Source: Cruorifilaria tuberocauda
Lineage: Eukaryota; Nematoda; Chromadorea; Rhabditida; Onchocercidae
Assembly (NCBI GenBank): GCA_013365365.1
Contig: JABVXU010000270.1
Coordinates: 1 to 64,000 of the forward strand
Length of the DNA stretch: 64,000 bases
Reading direction: 5' to 3'
In this document: positions 1-14,100 of the stretch, piece by piece
Layout: each line of letters starts with the position of its first letter
Numbering within the stretch: the first letter of the stretch is position 1
The notes under the pieces: generated by a model
Seen by the model: the letters and a program-made list of their open reading frames with translations, nothing else
Databases searched by the model: none
What the model was told of the DNA's origin: nothing
Made by a program: the position numbers and the translations under genes

Positions 1-3000
1 TAATTTAATTATTAATATATTCATAAAATGAATATATTATTACGTGGGTTGATAAATTATTACATAGGTTGATAAAGGTTGATAATAGGAATTCGAATCC
101 TCACTTATTATTCATATCAAAATTTTACTAATTATCAAATATGACTAAAATCATTAAAAAGCTATTATTTAATTTTCTAGACCTTTCATGATAATAATTT
201 CATGCTTTATATCAAAAGTATTATTATCGATAAAATACATTTCGTCCTTTTCCTCGAAATATCACAATTCTCTAAGATAGAATATTGAATGATTGATAAT
301 TTCCTTACAATCAATAATGCTTATCACAATTGAATAAATTGTATAAATTAAAAATCAAGCTAAAATAGAAGGAAGTAATTGAGAGTAAGAATTCGGTATT
401 ACAATAGTACTTAATGATACATATCAGTTATCAGTAAGAATAGATTAAAAGACCTGAAATGCTTAATAATATTTCAATATGAAAATGATTAATAACTGAT
501 TGTAACTGAATGCTTATCAATAGTTATTGATTGCGTCATCAAGAGGAAAGGTCTTCAAACATTCGTCTTCCCATTGATAATTGATAAGAAAAGCGCATGT
601 GTTTGGGTGGAATGAGGGCAAAGGTAGGAAAAGTGAGGGTAGAAAGGAAGTAAAAGTTAAATGCTGTGGCTAAGAGAGTTGCTATATTATTATTTGCAAT
701 TAATGAAAAGAATTTAATCGTTTTTAGCTTAGATCAAACCGCTGCTTCAATTTTTTTAGCCTTAACTTATCACTTCCTGGAAGATTGATAGTATTCGTTA
801 TTTCCTCTTACCGCTTATCATATACAAAATTATCTTAGCATTTCCTTTCACCTCATTACTTATAAAGAGAAGCAACGAAAGTAACTTTATCATTTTTTCT
901 CTAAAACTGCCATGAATTCTAACAAATATTTCTTTTATTGTTATCACAAGTTATCATGATAACAAATCATAAGAGAAATTTAGTTTATTATATAATTTAC
1001 GGAAAATTAAATTAGAATTAATTTTCAGTTTGATTGGATAAAATGTTCGTAATTTGATGATTGGATAAAATGTTCGTAGTTTGATTTTATCATTCTTTTA
1101 CTACAAATTATGTATTATCCTTTTAATTACAATTTTAATTATTATTTTTTCTTTTGATACTAAAATTAATAATTAAAATTTTCTTTTAGCAATTATTAAA
1201 TTTTAAAATAATAATTTGATTTGTCAAAAATTTAAATGGGAATTGGAAAACTCCAAAAGTTTGGTATAATTATCTACAAAGAAAAAAGAATACTTTCTGA
1301 AAAAAGAGTAAACAATGCTAATTTATAAAGCAGTAATCAAATTCTTAGAATATGAAAAATAATGATTCAAGGATTTTTTTGTGTTTGGAATAAATATTTG
1401 GATAAGTAAGTAATATTTAATGAATAAGTTTAATAAGTATTTAATAAGTAATAAATGAGTATTTAATTACTGTTACGAAGTGGATGAGAATTCAATTTGA
1501 AATCTTTTTCCGAACGTTAGAAAAGTTCTATTTTATTTTTCCAACACATATGAGGGGTAAAGGTTAAACTTCTGATCTCATCAATTTCATTGCTTTTCCT
1601 CTCATTTTCAAAGTATCATACATACAGGCATTGTGCTTATCGGAAGGTAAAGGGCAAAGTTCAAAAGAAAGTGAAAGGAAGTACTGGAAATATTGTATCA
1701 TTTTGTCATTTTATTTTTTTCTTTCAGGACGTTATAAGTAAAGTATAACTTTTCAATTTCTTTAAAGTAATCAAGTAATTATGAATAAGTATGAATCATA
1801 CAAAAATTGTCTCCTTCCATTTGCTATTTCGATCGATCATTTGTGTCACTTCTCGTTAACTTACTTACTTATTTAACTTACTTATTTCGAATATTTCATC
1901 GCCAATTTTTCATTTACTGATATCGATTCGTCAAATAATTTATTTTAGGTAATTTCAAATAAGACAATGAAAAATCTCCTAAAGAATTATTTGTTAATAG
2001 AAAACTTTAATGAATTAATCAATCATGCAGAAGTTTATATAAGAAATTTTCTTTTTTGAAAAAAGTACAAAATTTTGTTTATTTGAATATTCAAAGTTTG
2101 CTGATGGAAAGAAAGCAGTCATATTTTAGTTAAAGTTTAAAAAGTTTAATTAAGTAAAGGAAAAAAGAATTCAGATAAAATATTTTACAGTTTCAAAAAT
2201 ATCCGGTGATATGCCTATATTTGATAACTTCTCATAATTAATTAATTTTTTTTCAGAACTTGAACTTTTCCTTAGCTTAATTTTACTTATGCAATTGAAC
2301 GCTAGCATATAAAATTTCTGTTTTAATTATGAGAGACATCAAAAAACATAAAAGTGTAGTAGGAAGGTAAGCATGAAAATAATTTCTTTGTTTCAAACAA
2401 TGAAATGAACAGCTATTAGCTAATAAATCAATCAATCAAAACCTCAATTATAATCAATCATCGCTTAATGAATACTTTTAAGCATAAGCTATGAGTGATC
2501 ATTTATCAAAATATTAGGTTAAAATTGAAAATTTTGTTAATATTTGTCATGATCTTCATATGATGATATTGCTAATGATAAGTGATAAATATCAACATGA
2601 ACTCAAAGAATTTCATAGATCTCACAAAAATTATAAGTTATTTCACTTTTTTTTTTTTTTGCATCCTAGCAATCACTTAAAATAGTTTTTAGACTTTTTT
2701 AAATTCATAAGAATATGTGAAATCAATTTAATAAAAAGAATTTCATTGATTAAATGATTAGAATTATCAGCGTCGTCAAATAATCGATTAGATAGAACTA
2801 ATCAATTTAATTAGTTAAATTCTAGATATTTATTAAAATCGGAAATATACAGTATAAAATGATTCCATTTAATATCCTAATATCCTAATTTTACTCATCT
2901 ATTATCTCCTTAAAGTAAGTACAGCTTACATAGATTACAAACATATAAAAAGTATATTCTAAATGCCAGGTAAACATTTAAAAAAAAATTCTGCAAATTA

Positions 3001-3087
3001 GGATTCAGAAGATATCATTCATTCAGCGTTAGAATCTGATTAATTCGATCTATTCGTTATAAAATTTCCTGGAAAACAAGTTTTCAG
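1..3087. other. AT-rich sequence with no exon found (probable upstream intron)
   Basis: No coding stretch with family resemblance is visible on either strand. It probably belongs to the intron before the first visible PP2C exon. It contains a 12-bp AT hairpin at 13-39, a short tandem duplication at 1030-1085 and a DR1-type nuclear receptor site at 1651-1663. Confidence 0.6.
1651..1663 (+). promoter_or_regulatory. DR1 nuclear-receptor site (HNF4-type)
   Basis: AGGGCAAAGTTCA fits the HNF4/RXR DR1 consensus RGGNCAAAGKTCR at all 13 positions. Nematodes carry many HNF4-derived receptors. Function here is inference; a single match in AT-rich DNA can be chance. Confidence 0.3.
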
Positions 3088-6000
3088 GAACATGAACGAA
3101 AACGTATTGAGAATGCAGGTGGCTTCATCGAATTTCACGGTGTAGATCGATTGCAAGGAATTCTTTCTGTTTCCAGGTTTACTCATTTCATTTTATTACC
3201 TTATACTTTCAAACGAAAATTGCAAACTTATTATTACTTAGTAAAAGTAATTTAGCAAACATATAAGAATATTTTTTCACCTTTTTCTTCATAAGGTAAA
3301 CTATTCATTTAAGCTTAACGATGATAGCAATTAGGATTCAGAAGGTAGGATTCATTCAGTGCATTCATTGTTAGAATCAAGAATACAGAATTCAGTTTTG
3401 GATACAGTGATAGATAGCATTCGGATAACTTCAACATCAGATTCAATAAATTTCATTCCATTGTAAATCATAATAAAGTAATTATTATATATCACAAGTT
3501 TTTGGGTGAAGTAAAATTTAAGTTAAATGTACTCAAATAAGATTCTTATATTTTACTAATTTTAATACGTGACAAATATCATTGATGAATTCAGAGAATT
3601 AATTATATAAAAAGAAAATATTTTTTTCATGCTTTACTAATTTTACGAGTAATTCTAATTAATACTCGACAGATAGTAAATCTTTCATTGAAATAAACAT
3701 ATGTGTAAATTGTAAATTTCTAATTCTATTAATAGTCAAAAATTTAGCCATAAATTTAAAAATTACTTTAGAATAAAGACTTTTATCGATTACTTAATCC
3801 AGCAGACAATTGAAATGCTAATTTTAATTCACAGATAATGAAGTCTCCATGTAAACTGTTAAGCTAACCTATAAGTTTATCCAGATTGTTCGATGATGAA
3901 CTTAACTGAAATTAAAATTTTGGTAGAAGAAAACAAAAGATTATCAGAAAAATTCAAAAATGTAACTATTTGATGAATTAAGAATAATTTTCGCTCCAAT
4001 TTTTATCTCTTATTTTTTTCTTCGATATCCAAATACTTTCATTAAATGTAAGGCTATTAATTTCAGGTATAATTTTCAGGTAAATAAATCTAAGCTAAGA
4101 AATTTTCCATTTCTTGAATATCAATTATTTTTGACTGATTTCATAAAAAAATTCAAACATCCATTCTTCAATTACTGATACGAATACTTTTCAGAATTGG
4201 AAAAGAAAAAAACAAAAAATTACCTTAATTATTCTATAAAATAGGGATTGGAAATAAAAAAGAGAAGAGTGAAAAAAAAATATCTCTCGCTCTCTCTCTC
4301 TCTCTCTCCCTCTCTCTCCGTTCTTCCAATTCCTATATCAATTTCTCTATTTCAATTTTTATATTTCTATTTTTATTAATCACAAATGAGAAAAAAACTA
4401 AAGAAATGATAACTTTCATTCAGTGTTCCATAATTTATCAAAATATTTCATTGATCATGCAAAGGTAATATTTAATTAACATTTAGGAATATTTCCTGAT
4501 CATTAATTTGAATTTCATTTAATGAATTATCAAAGCCAGTGGAGGAAGACAGATGGAGAGAGAGATGGAGAAAGAGAGAGAGAGAGAGAGAAAGAGGATC
4601 AAAAAAAAATAATTAAGAAATAAACTATTTTAGAGTGAGCATTAATTTCTTGCACTCTTAAAATTTGACGAATTTTCCTTGGAGCATAGATAAAACAAGC
4701 TATTACGTCATTTGAGCTTAATTCAGCTTGAAAGTACAATCGAGAGGAAAAAAAAATGAAAATATAAAGATCTCAATCATTTTCGTATATTTTCAACTTT
4801 CTCTTCAACTTTTTTTTTCTTCTCAAAATTTTGTTCAAATTCGAAAACATTTGAAAAAAATGTCCCTTATTTAATGAAATTGTTTGAGAAAAAAAAAAGA
4901 AAAAGTTGTATGGGGTAGTTTAATTTGTGATTACATTCAAAATTTTCTTAATCTCTTTAAAAGCTCTTTTACTTTTGAGTTATTGCAAGTTTTTTTTTCA
5001 TTTTTGAAAATTCAAGTAAATTTTGCAAATTGAATAGATGAAATTTTTTTTGTACTTAAAATTTATAATTTATAGAAAATTTCTTGATTTCTTTTTTTGA
5101 TTTGGAAATTTTTAAAATTGAAAAGAAATAAAATGTTTTCGAAGTTTAGCTTTTTTTTTAAATGCAACTATGATCAGACATAAATGCAATATTACAGTTA
5201 ATTACATATAAATTAATTATTTATTGAATTTAAAATGATTTAACAGATATGGAAATTCTAAGCAAGCATTGTCAGAAGAAATAATTACTTTTGTCGTGAA
5301 CATTTGTTGGAGGTTCGGAAAGTTTACTGCTCGTTAAGTTTGTTGAAAAGATTCCTTTAGAAGTAATAATCAGGAATCGATAGAGAAAGTTAATCTTGGA
5401 ATAGTAAACAAGACAGGTAAAGAAAGCACGAAGTAAAGCAGTCTTGACCTAAAGTTAGCACAAGGTCAATAGGTAAAACGTGTGCTCAAAAAAAATCCCT
5501 TGCAATGAGAAGTAAGATATTACATATGATTTTAAATGGACGATGCACAAAGGTTAAAGGTCATGGGATACATGAGTTAATGGAAAAATTGAAATGAGAG
5601 TTGTGTAGATCGGTAAATCCACTATTACTCTCGAAAGAAGAGATGAAATCACGATAAATCAATACATAACAAAAGCAACTCTGTTTTAGTTAAGCATATC
5701 TAAACAAATACCTTCAACATATGGTCTTTCCAACCTCTCGAAAGAGCGAGAGAGAGAGAGAGAGAGTAAATAAAAGAATGTCTGAAAAATAATAATGGGT
5801 TTGTAATTTGATAATTAGAAAGAGTTTGATAATTGATAACGATTGATAAGGATTGATAACGATTGCTTAATTTGAACTTTCGTCGCACTTCTTGTTCTTT
5901 AAACGTTCGGTTCTTTCAAGTTTATTGGTAGCATTAATTCTTCCAAAGTTGGCGATTGAATGCTTCGATTTCTAATATCGTCAATCTCGAGAAGGTTCAC

Positions 6001-9000
6001 CGATCTATTGAGTAATTTTCCATTTGCTATTTCTACTATAATACTTCAAATTTCTCCATTTTTACTTTTGCTATTTTCCAGATACCACGGAGAATTTCTG
6101 GTTCGTTTACCAGCAAGATTCTTCTTACCCGGGGTTTTCTTAATTCTATACCTTTTAGAGAAAATATATTTTCTCTAAGATCATTCTCTTAGATATTATC
6201 TTTCCTGAAATGTATCTAAGGCCTTATTTGTATATAACCAATGTTTAAACAGTTTTTATTGAGTGCTCATTTTTATTAGCGGTAAATTCTGATTCAGATG
6301 ATCTGGTGGAAGTGAATCAAGTTTTCGCATGAGGAAGGATAAGCTTCCATTTTCTTCACTCTCAAATAATACTAAGGCGTTTCCTTGAATTCTCGGTACT
6401 AATTACTTCAATCTATCTGCATGCAAGTGAAGTTTTTTTATCGTGATAATTGATTGATTGATTGATTGATTTATTAGGTAATAATCGATTCTTCATGGCT
6501 TCATGCGCTATTGCGAGATGCATACTTTCGATAACACAAACTGGTTTTTGCATTAGAAACATGAACGTTCCTTTGTTTTACAGTTATTTATTGCATGTGC
6601 TGCTGTACGAGGGCAGTTAGCTTTCTTTAATTTCTTTCGATTCGTTGCGTGAACGTTGGGATAATTTGAGCATTCGCTGTTATACTAATAGTTTTTCGGA
6701 ACTTTTCTCCGTTACTAATTTTCCTTGAATTTAAGGCTAGATTGCTTTATTGCAGATAAGGCGGAAATTTCTCCCTTGATACTTCTCTTCTCTCCGTTTA
6801 TTGCATGTTTAACTTTGATTTATACCTTCGTTTCTTTTGGATAATATCATTAAGAAATTATCGTCGACTATTGTTAACAGTCTTTATTTCTGTTGTTAAT
6901 TGATAATCTTATCTTATCAATAATTCATGATAACAGTTTACTTTCGTTAATCATTTGAATATATCGAATGTTCCAAGTTCTCTCATGCTGCACTTCTAAT
7001 TAACGCAGAATTCTTTTCAATTGTTCACTTCCATTCTTTGTTGTTTCTTCTGATAGAATGAAATTCATTTCATAATGATTTTTTACTGAATTTCTCGATC
7101 AATGTCTGTTTTATCGATTCATAATTTTCCGGGATGATATCGGTAAATAGATTTCTAACTAATTGTAAAACTTCTCCTTTTAAGTATGAAATCAATATTT
7201 GGATAGATATGTGTTAAAAATACTCGAGAATTCTCTCAACAACATTTAGATCCCCGCTATAGGTTAGTAATGGTAGTTATGGTAGCTTATTATCGAATGA
7301 TAAGTAGACGAGGATGGATCTTTGATGTCTCTCTTCCTTGGGGGGGCCTAATTTGCTAAGTCATTATGATATGAATTTAAGATAAATAAGACATTATTAG
7401 TCATTATTTATTAAATTTAAAACGGCCTGTTCATGAATTGAGCCTTTTCCTTATTTGGCCTCCTCCTAATTCCTCTTTATTGCGAGCAATGAATCGAGAT
7501 AGGATAAAGCAACTCTGCTTTAACTTAGCAAATCAACATATAATATCATTTATGGGATATCATTTCGGTTTCTCCGGCAACTTACGAATAAGTCGTGTGA
7601 AACTTCGAACTTTATTTATCCCTTTAACTTTATAAAGTTAAATAATATTGATCCATTATTTAGAAGTAGGAAATAAATCAAATAAGTTATTTGATCTTAA
7701 AGTTTTTCTCTAATTTTAATTTTACAGTCGTCGATGAATATCATCTGTTATCGAATAAAGTAGACTAATTTGGAATCATTTATATTGTTGAAATTTTTTA
7801 ATTGCATTATTTTAAACTAGTACTAAGATTGAATATTGACGTGAATTTTTTTTTTGGTTAGACTGAATTGGGGTTGAATATGGTGAAAGTCGGATTTGGT
7901 GATTTTATCATATTATCATTTTCTTATCATATCATTTTTTTATCATATTATCATTTTCTTATCATATTACCATTTTCTTATCATATTATCATTTTCTTAT
8001 CATATCATTTTTTTATCATATTATCATTTTTTTATCATATTATCATTTTCTTATCATATTACCATTTTCTTATCATATTATCATTTTCTTGTCATATTAT
8101 CATTTTCATTTTCATTTCAATATTTTCATTTTCATACTTATTCTTTGTGGACGAATTCGGGATTTGTAGGATTACAGTACAAGAGCAATGAAATAATATA
8201 TTTTAATAAAATAACAGAAGGCAAGTTTGGTTGATAGCTGTGGAAATTGTTTGAACTGTAGAAAATTAAGCTAACTACTAAAGTTATGGTCTAGGAGATT
8301 TACAAGGACGGGATATATTCACATACTGGAAGAAAGTAGATAAATTGAAGATAAAAATTTTCATGAGAAGAAATGATTTTACTCATAAAAACTGTAAGAT
8401 GAAATAGTTCGATTAAATTATTTAGACATGAAACAATTTTTTATGTCATGAGAACATGCTACTGACGACGGCGCCATGAAAATATTTCACATTTTAGAAA
8501 CAATGATTGATCGAAAAATAAAGATTTAAAAATATTTATAATTAAAATTTGGTTTCGAGAAAATTCTCGACAAATATTGCTTTTTCATGAAAAATTTGTT
8601 TAACTTTCAACACATAGCATCACTACTCATATCACTTTATTTTTATTGTTACCTGAATTTTTTACCACTTTTTTTTGGAAAATTTAAAAATTGAAATTTT
8701 CCAAAAACTACAAAAAAAAGTTTTCTCGTAAATTCAATAATGGTTAAGCAGTAATGATTAATAATGATTAGTTCAATCATGATCAATTCAATAATGATTG
8801 ATCGAAAGTATTCAATATTCCAAAACCATATGATATTTAAAATACTTGTTCATTCGAAAACAGGTAAGTCATTTCAATAAACATGTAAATTCTGCAATAA
8901 ATAATTTTTTTTTGCTTCATTCAAAAAGTTTGTATTCTTAACGCTTCATGTAAAGTTTCACATGGAAGTTATTTTTATCAGAACGAAAAAAAAAAGTAAG

Positions 9001-10417
9001 GAAGCGATTTGAAATTTGTTAATTGCCTGGTAACGACTAATTTATTGTTGTTCGAAAAGGAAAAGTGAGGAAGAAAGATGAGAGTAGTTTTTACGTATTT
9101 ATGGAAAATGTACTTAAAATAATTCAATTGAAAGCTTAATATATTAATATAAGGCTCGTTTTTTGTTTTCTTATTTCTTTTCACGCAACTAAATTTTTCA
9201 ATTACCTTCAAAACATACTTTATTTATAATTTTCCTGGTATTTATTTCTCTTGAACAGTAAAATTTCTTTGTTTTAATCAATAAATAATCGATAATTTTT
9301 GAGGAAAAATATCATAAATCAAATATGCATGTGATTGTTTATAATGTTTAATTTCCGGAGTAAAACTTTCGCTATCTCTCTCTCTCTCTCTCTCTCGTTC
9401 TGAAAACCACACTAATGTTTAAATATTATTTCAAGAGAAAATTCGTCTCGTCTAAGTTAATGCATCAATTTTCACTGTTTCAAATCAATAATGATTTATG
9501 ACGATATATAAATGATGCATGATTAGTGAAAATTATCAATCATAAATGGGCAATAATAGTTTGCATAAAATAAACATAATTTTAAAATTTAATGTTTCAA
9601 GTTGAATTTTCTAAATGAGCATTTTTATATTTGATATGATATCCAACTTTCTCTCTCTCAGTCCATTCCTTCAAAAATATTAAATAAATTGAAATTGTAT
9701 TACCGGAATAACAGAGTAAATTTTTTTCATAACTTTACTCATATATTCTACTAGGTAATTAAATTAATTAGGTAGCTTCGATCGAATTATACTGAAATCA
9801 AACAACCTAAAGCTTCTCATACTAAAATTGTTTTGTAACATACAGTACGAAGAAATACAATGGATGAATTGCGAAAAGTTTATTGTGAAAAAAATTCGAT
9901 AGAAATTTTATTTAAAAAATTAAAAAAAAAAAATTAAGCGAATCATTCATTGATTTCGAAATTCATTAATTAATATTACAGTAAATTATATAAAAATATA
10001 TCTTTGATTATTCGATTTTATCAAAATTCTCATGAAAATTTAAATTTTAGGATTGATTTTTTTTTTCCAAAAAATAATATTAATATAAGATATTGGTTAA
10101 ATTAATTATATGGAATTCATGAAATAAGTTGAATTTTTTTTTTTAGGGCAATTGGTGATACAGCATTAAAGCAACTTTCTGTATTAACCGCACAACCGGA
10201 TATTTTCCGGATTGACCTGAATGAAATTGGTTTACAATTTATTCTCGTTGCATCGGATGGTTTTTGGGATGTGCTAACGAATGAACAAGCAATTTATTCG
10301 GCACAATCATTTTTGCGTGTATCATCAAATCAGTGGCATAAGTTCATTTTTACCATTAAATTCTTTCTTCTACTTTTTTTTTTCATGAAAAAAGAAAGGG
10401 AGAGAGGAGAGGGAGAG

Positions 10418-10453
<36 letters not shown>

Positions 10454-10762
10454 TGCAAGGAGTAATCATTCTAATTATACTACTAATGGTTTAATATTAA
10501 ATTTCATGGATAAAATTTAGCTCAAAACTAAGAAGCTAAACAGATCAAAAGCTCTCACAAAGATTATTTTGATTATTTCATGATTAAGAAATTTAAAAAT
10601 TGAAAATTTACCATAAATGATTTGTTTTTTAATTTTTAAATAATTATCGATTACTCTCCCTGAAATATGCAAATTTACAGAGTTGCAGAATATTTGGTAC
10701 GAAAAGCATTGAAACTTGGTTCTGATGATAATGTTTCCTTATTATTTATTCGATTATTTTAA
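3088..10762 (+). CDS. PP2C-family Ser/Thr phosphatase, C-terminal half (5' partial)
   Basis: Three exons: 3088-3176, 10147-10341 and 10681-10762 (TAA). A metal-dependent phosphatase removes phosphate from Ser/Thr residues using bound Mg/Mn ions. The first exon reads ERKRIENAGGFIEF, then LQGILSVSR, and joins in phase (AG|G) to RAIGD, the canonical PP2C stretch. The next exon carries the metal-site signature ILVASDGFWDV, and the last carries GSDDNVSLLFI, the closing GSxDNxS motif. The order and wording resemble PPM1L/ILKAP-type members, but the subfamily is not settled. The N-terminal catalytic part (DGHGG motif) is not in the window; I searched 1-3087 and saw no further exon. The intron 3177-10146 is very long for a nematode. 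The second donor is uncertain: 10331 (CA|GTGG) would also keep the frame. The GPCR gene begins 340 bp downstream on the same strand, a spacing compatible with an operon. Confidence 0.85.
4282..4594. repeat. (CT)n tract and matching (GA)n tract
   Basis: A CT-repeat at 4282-4320 is followed 230 bp later by a GA-repeat at about 4551-4594. As the two are complementary they could pair as an inverted repeat. Further GA/CT microsatellites lie at about 5746-5766, 9373-9397, 10421-10451, 16269-16299 and 49890-49910, and a (TTGA)n run at 6446-6470. Confidence 0.85.
5445..5563. promoter_or_regulatory. Cluster of AGGTCA half-sites
   Basis: TGACCT lies at 5445-5450 and AGGTCA at 5463-5468 (an everted pair), followed by AGGTTAAAGGTCA at 5551-5563, a DR1 with one mismatch. 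Three nuclear-receptor type elements within 120 bp of intron suggest an enhancer, but this rests on motif reading only. Confidence 0.3.
7906..8125 (+). repeat. TTATCATATTATCATTTTC satellite
   Basis: About 220 bp of imperfect tandem repeats of TTATCAT/TTATCATTTTC units. They generate overlapping Ile/Ser/Phe/His-rich ORFs of 107 and 112 codons that are artefacts of the repeat. Confidence 0.9.
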
Positions 10763-11102
10763 TTATCAGTTAATCACTGTTTTATCAGCAATACATATTA
10801 CTTCATCACTTTAATCTAATTCATTTGTTTTTGTCTGATAACATCACTATTGCTACTACTACTACTACTACTAATATTATCACTATTTTTATCAGTCTCA
10901 TTGCTGTGCAGACATTTTAAATTGATAATATCGATTATCACAAATTCTTTTTTGTTAAATTTAAAGTAATTCGGTATCAGCGAATGCTTTTATTAAACTT
11001 ATAATACACTAATGCTATATTTCTTTACTGAATTTAATTTAAATAAATTTTAAATTCCCTATGAAATTCATTGATCTTTGAATTAATCAAGGAATAGAAG
11101 AT
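10763..11102. other. Short spacer between PP2C and GPCR genes
   Basis: It is 340 bp, AT-rich, with an ACT triplet run at about 10853-10873. I see no clear poly(A) signal or promoter. The distance is in the range of nematode operon spacers, but no SL2-type signal can be proven. Confidence 0.5.
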
Positions 11103-14100
11103 ATGGTATCGCAAAGTTTATGCTCCATATTTATATCTGAAGAAGCTGATTTCAACGATGCCATTAATTCAGTTTATTTTGCAAAAGTTATTTTTAATGG
11201 TACGATAGATGCAATTCGTGTATCAATTGTAAACCGTATCACTTATGGCTATATCGCGCCTATTATCATATCATTCGGTATCATTGGTTAGTTATCATTA
11301 TTGATTAATTAGCATTGAATTAAGTTTTTTTCAAAGTATACGATAAAGTATACTTTATATGAAAGTATATGGTTTTCAAAGTATATGAGTATCATATACT
11401 GTTAATAATTGCAGTGTAACTTTTTAATCATAAATGATTTTTCAATTTTATTTTATTTTTATTTCTTTGAAAAAAAAGAGAAACACTATGATATGATTTT
11501 TGAGATCACTAAAATAGTACAATCAATAAAATTATTATCATAAAACTTGTATTAGTTATTAAATTATCATGAAAAAAAAGTACATGAAATTTGAATTGAT
11601 AGTAAATTAAAACGCAAATAAAAACTTTCAATATCAAATATTATATTAATATTTTTGATCTAGCTGGAAAGATTATTTTATAAAGAATTTTTAAGAATTT
11701 TATCACGATTCCGATAATAATCATTATCATAATATCATTCATTCATAATAATCATTATCAGATTTAAAAGCTAAAGAAATGTTAATCTGTACAATTATCA
11801 AACAATTAAACAAATATTTTATCTGTGATAAATAAATCCCTGATAAGGTGATAATAACAATCTTTCACTTATTTCTACCTTTCTAAATTCAGGTGACATA
11901 ATGACGGTTGCAACATTAACAAGTTCATTATTCAAACGATCACCAATTATTTATACCTACCTCATATTACTTGCCATTACCGATCTGGCAAGTTTTTCTG
12001 GTATTTCTGTCCTTTTTCAATATTTTCAGTCACATTTCTCCGTGCTTTTTTTCTTTAAGAAAATTAGCTTATTGATTATTGATTATTTCATTTTTTCACA
12101 TAAACGAATTGTTAAGTTTTTATTTTAATCAAATATTTCGATGTAAATTTCAACTTCTTTCTTTTTTTGTTTTCATTAAAAATATTTTTACAACTATAAG
12201 CCTGAGCTATTTGCTTATCTGTTGGCAATACTTATTATCATCATCCATTATTATGATTATTATCAATTTTGCCCTCTCTTAGCACAAAATTGAACAGATC
12301 GATCAAATGTCCTAAAATCATTTGATTGATTTAATTGTATTGAAATCATGATCATTTATTATTACGCAGCAGAATTATTCGTTTTATTGTTTTATTTTTT
12401 TTTCAGTTAACACTTTTATCAGTGATACCAATGATATTATGGTTGCTTGATTATCGCCTTTGCTCCTATCCATCAGCATTTTACTATGCTCACGTTGGAT
12501 TTCCACTGGTTTCTTCATTATCAATTTAATTTTCAATTTTTGATTTAATATTAATTTCAAAAAATATTGATCTTTTTTCTCACTATAATAGTTTATCTTC
12601 AAATTTATCACTTATTCCGGAAAGTGTATTGTTTCCGGAAATTGAGCTAAACTATTACGTGTATAAACGTAAATATCTAAAAGTACGCACGTATGTGATT
12701 TACATGATTCCACGGTTCTTTTACGCAGTTAAATTAATTAATTTCTTATAAGCTTTTTAATGCTTAAATAATTATTCAACTTCAAACTTTTTCTTCCTGG
12801 CTTACTGTAATTTTATTTCTTCTATAATAAAATGTAGGCATATCATATCAGTAAACCTGAAAACAGTAAACCTTGTACTTGACTAAGAAATAAAGTTACA
12901 AATATTATAGAGAAAGAAAAATACTGTAATTAATTAATTGCAAATTTCAAATTAATGAAAATTTTCAATTGATTGTAGTTTTGAGATTATCATTATCTTA
13001 CTTTGAAAGTTATCACAATTCCGGAAACGATATCCGGTAGTGCATTTGTTGCTATATTATTTCAGGTGAATGCACTCATGGGTACAAGTGTATGGATTGT
13101 TGTATTTTTAACCATGAGTCAATTTATGGCTGTTTGTCATCCGTTCCATCACCGTTATCTCAAGTATAATACCGATTAAGCTTAATTATATTAAATTTGT
13201 AAAATTTGCTCCTCCCATGAATACTTTTTAATTATAATTATTTATATTCGAATTGAAGTATAAAGCAAATTTCAAGTGTGTTAATAAATTTTATATCTCG
13301 AGTTTAAGTTTTGGAAATTACCTCAAACAATTTGCTTATTGTTTTAGGTAATTTTTAGTACTTAAACACAGTTTGATTAAACTCAATTTGCTCATTTACT
13401 AAAGAGAAATAATTGATAAGTACAATTTCAATTACTGTGAAATTTTAAATAATTTATAAAATAGATGTATCGTTGGAAGAATACATCTTCGTCTTATTTG
13501 TTATTTGATTGTTATCGAATATAAGTGATAAGATAAGATAAAGCATGATTAAACTTTATCAGTTACTATCAGTTATTTACGAATTCATCAATTATCTTTT
13601 TAGGACACGAAAAACATGCTTAATGTTAGTTATGATAGCATATGTGATGAATTTTTGTATCTATGCACCATGGGCTTTAAAAAAAGTCTTTTATGAGGTT
13701 TGAACTAAATTTAATTTTAATTATATTTACAATTTTTCATTATCACTTCCTCTTACCTTTCATGCATATCGGCTTTTCGAGATTCGCTCAAAATATTATT
13801 TCAAAATGCGAGATTGTATGTTTCATTACTTTTTGAAAACTTTGATAAGCAACATAGCGAAATTGCCGATGAACAATAAGTTAATTAAATTGAACGATAA
13901 ATGAACGGCAAATAATTTTAATTAATTGAAATGAAAAATTGAAATAAGAAAAGTTGAAATAGAATGGAATGATTACCTTATAGGTACTTATAATTATTTC
14001 CTTATAGGTATACACTTACATGTACTTATAGGTACCTTATAGGTACTTTACTCTATCTTATGGGTATTTAACTTACAGGTACCAGTCGGAATTACCTCAT

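Larger units (their letters stand above)
3177..10146 (+). other. Very long PP2C intron
   Basis: The exons on either side join in phase across the invariant PP2C motif SRAIGD, so the 6,970 bp between them are intronic. I see no third-party gene inside; the ORFs at 5960, 7438, 7868 and 7896 have no splice context or family likeness, and the last two are read-through of a TTATCAT satellite. The intron holds several microsatellites and a cluster of AGGTCA half-sites near 5445-5563. Confidence 0.7.

Noticed and set aside
90..103. Sequence like the tRNA B box (TTCGAATCC)
   Set aside because: No matching A box or cloverleaf arms upstream.
7868..8234. Overlapping 107- and 112-codon ORFs rich in Ile, Ser, Tyr and His
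   Set aside because: They are translations of a TTATCAT satellite in two frames.
12590..12753. Open protein-like stretch in a GPCR intron
   Set aside because: The exons on either side (ending 12508, starting 13066) join in phase and give an uninterrupted TM2-TM3 link, so an extra exon would break the receptor.
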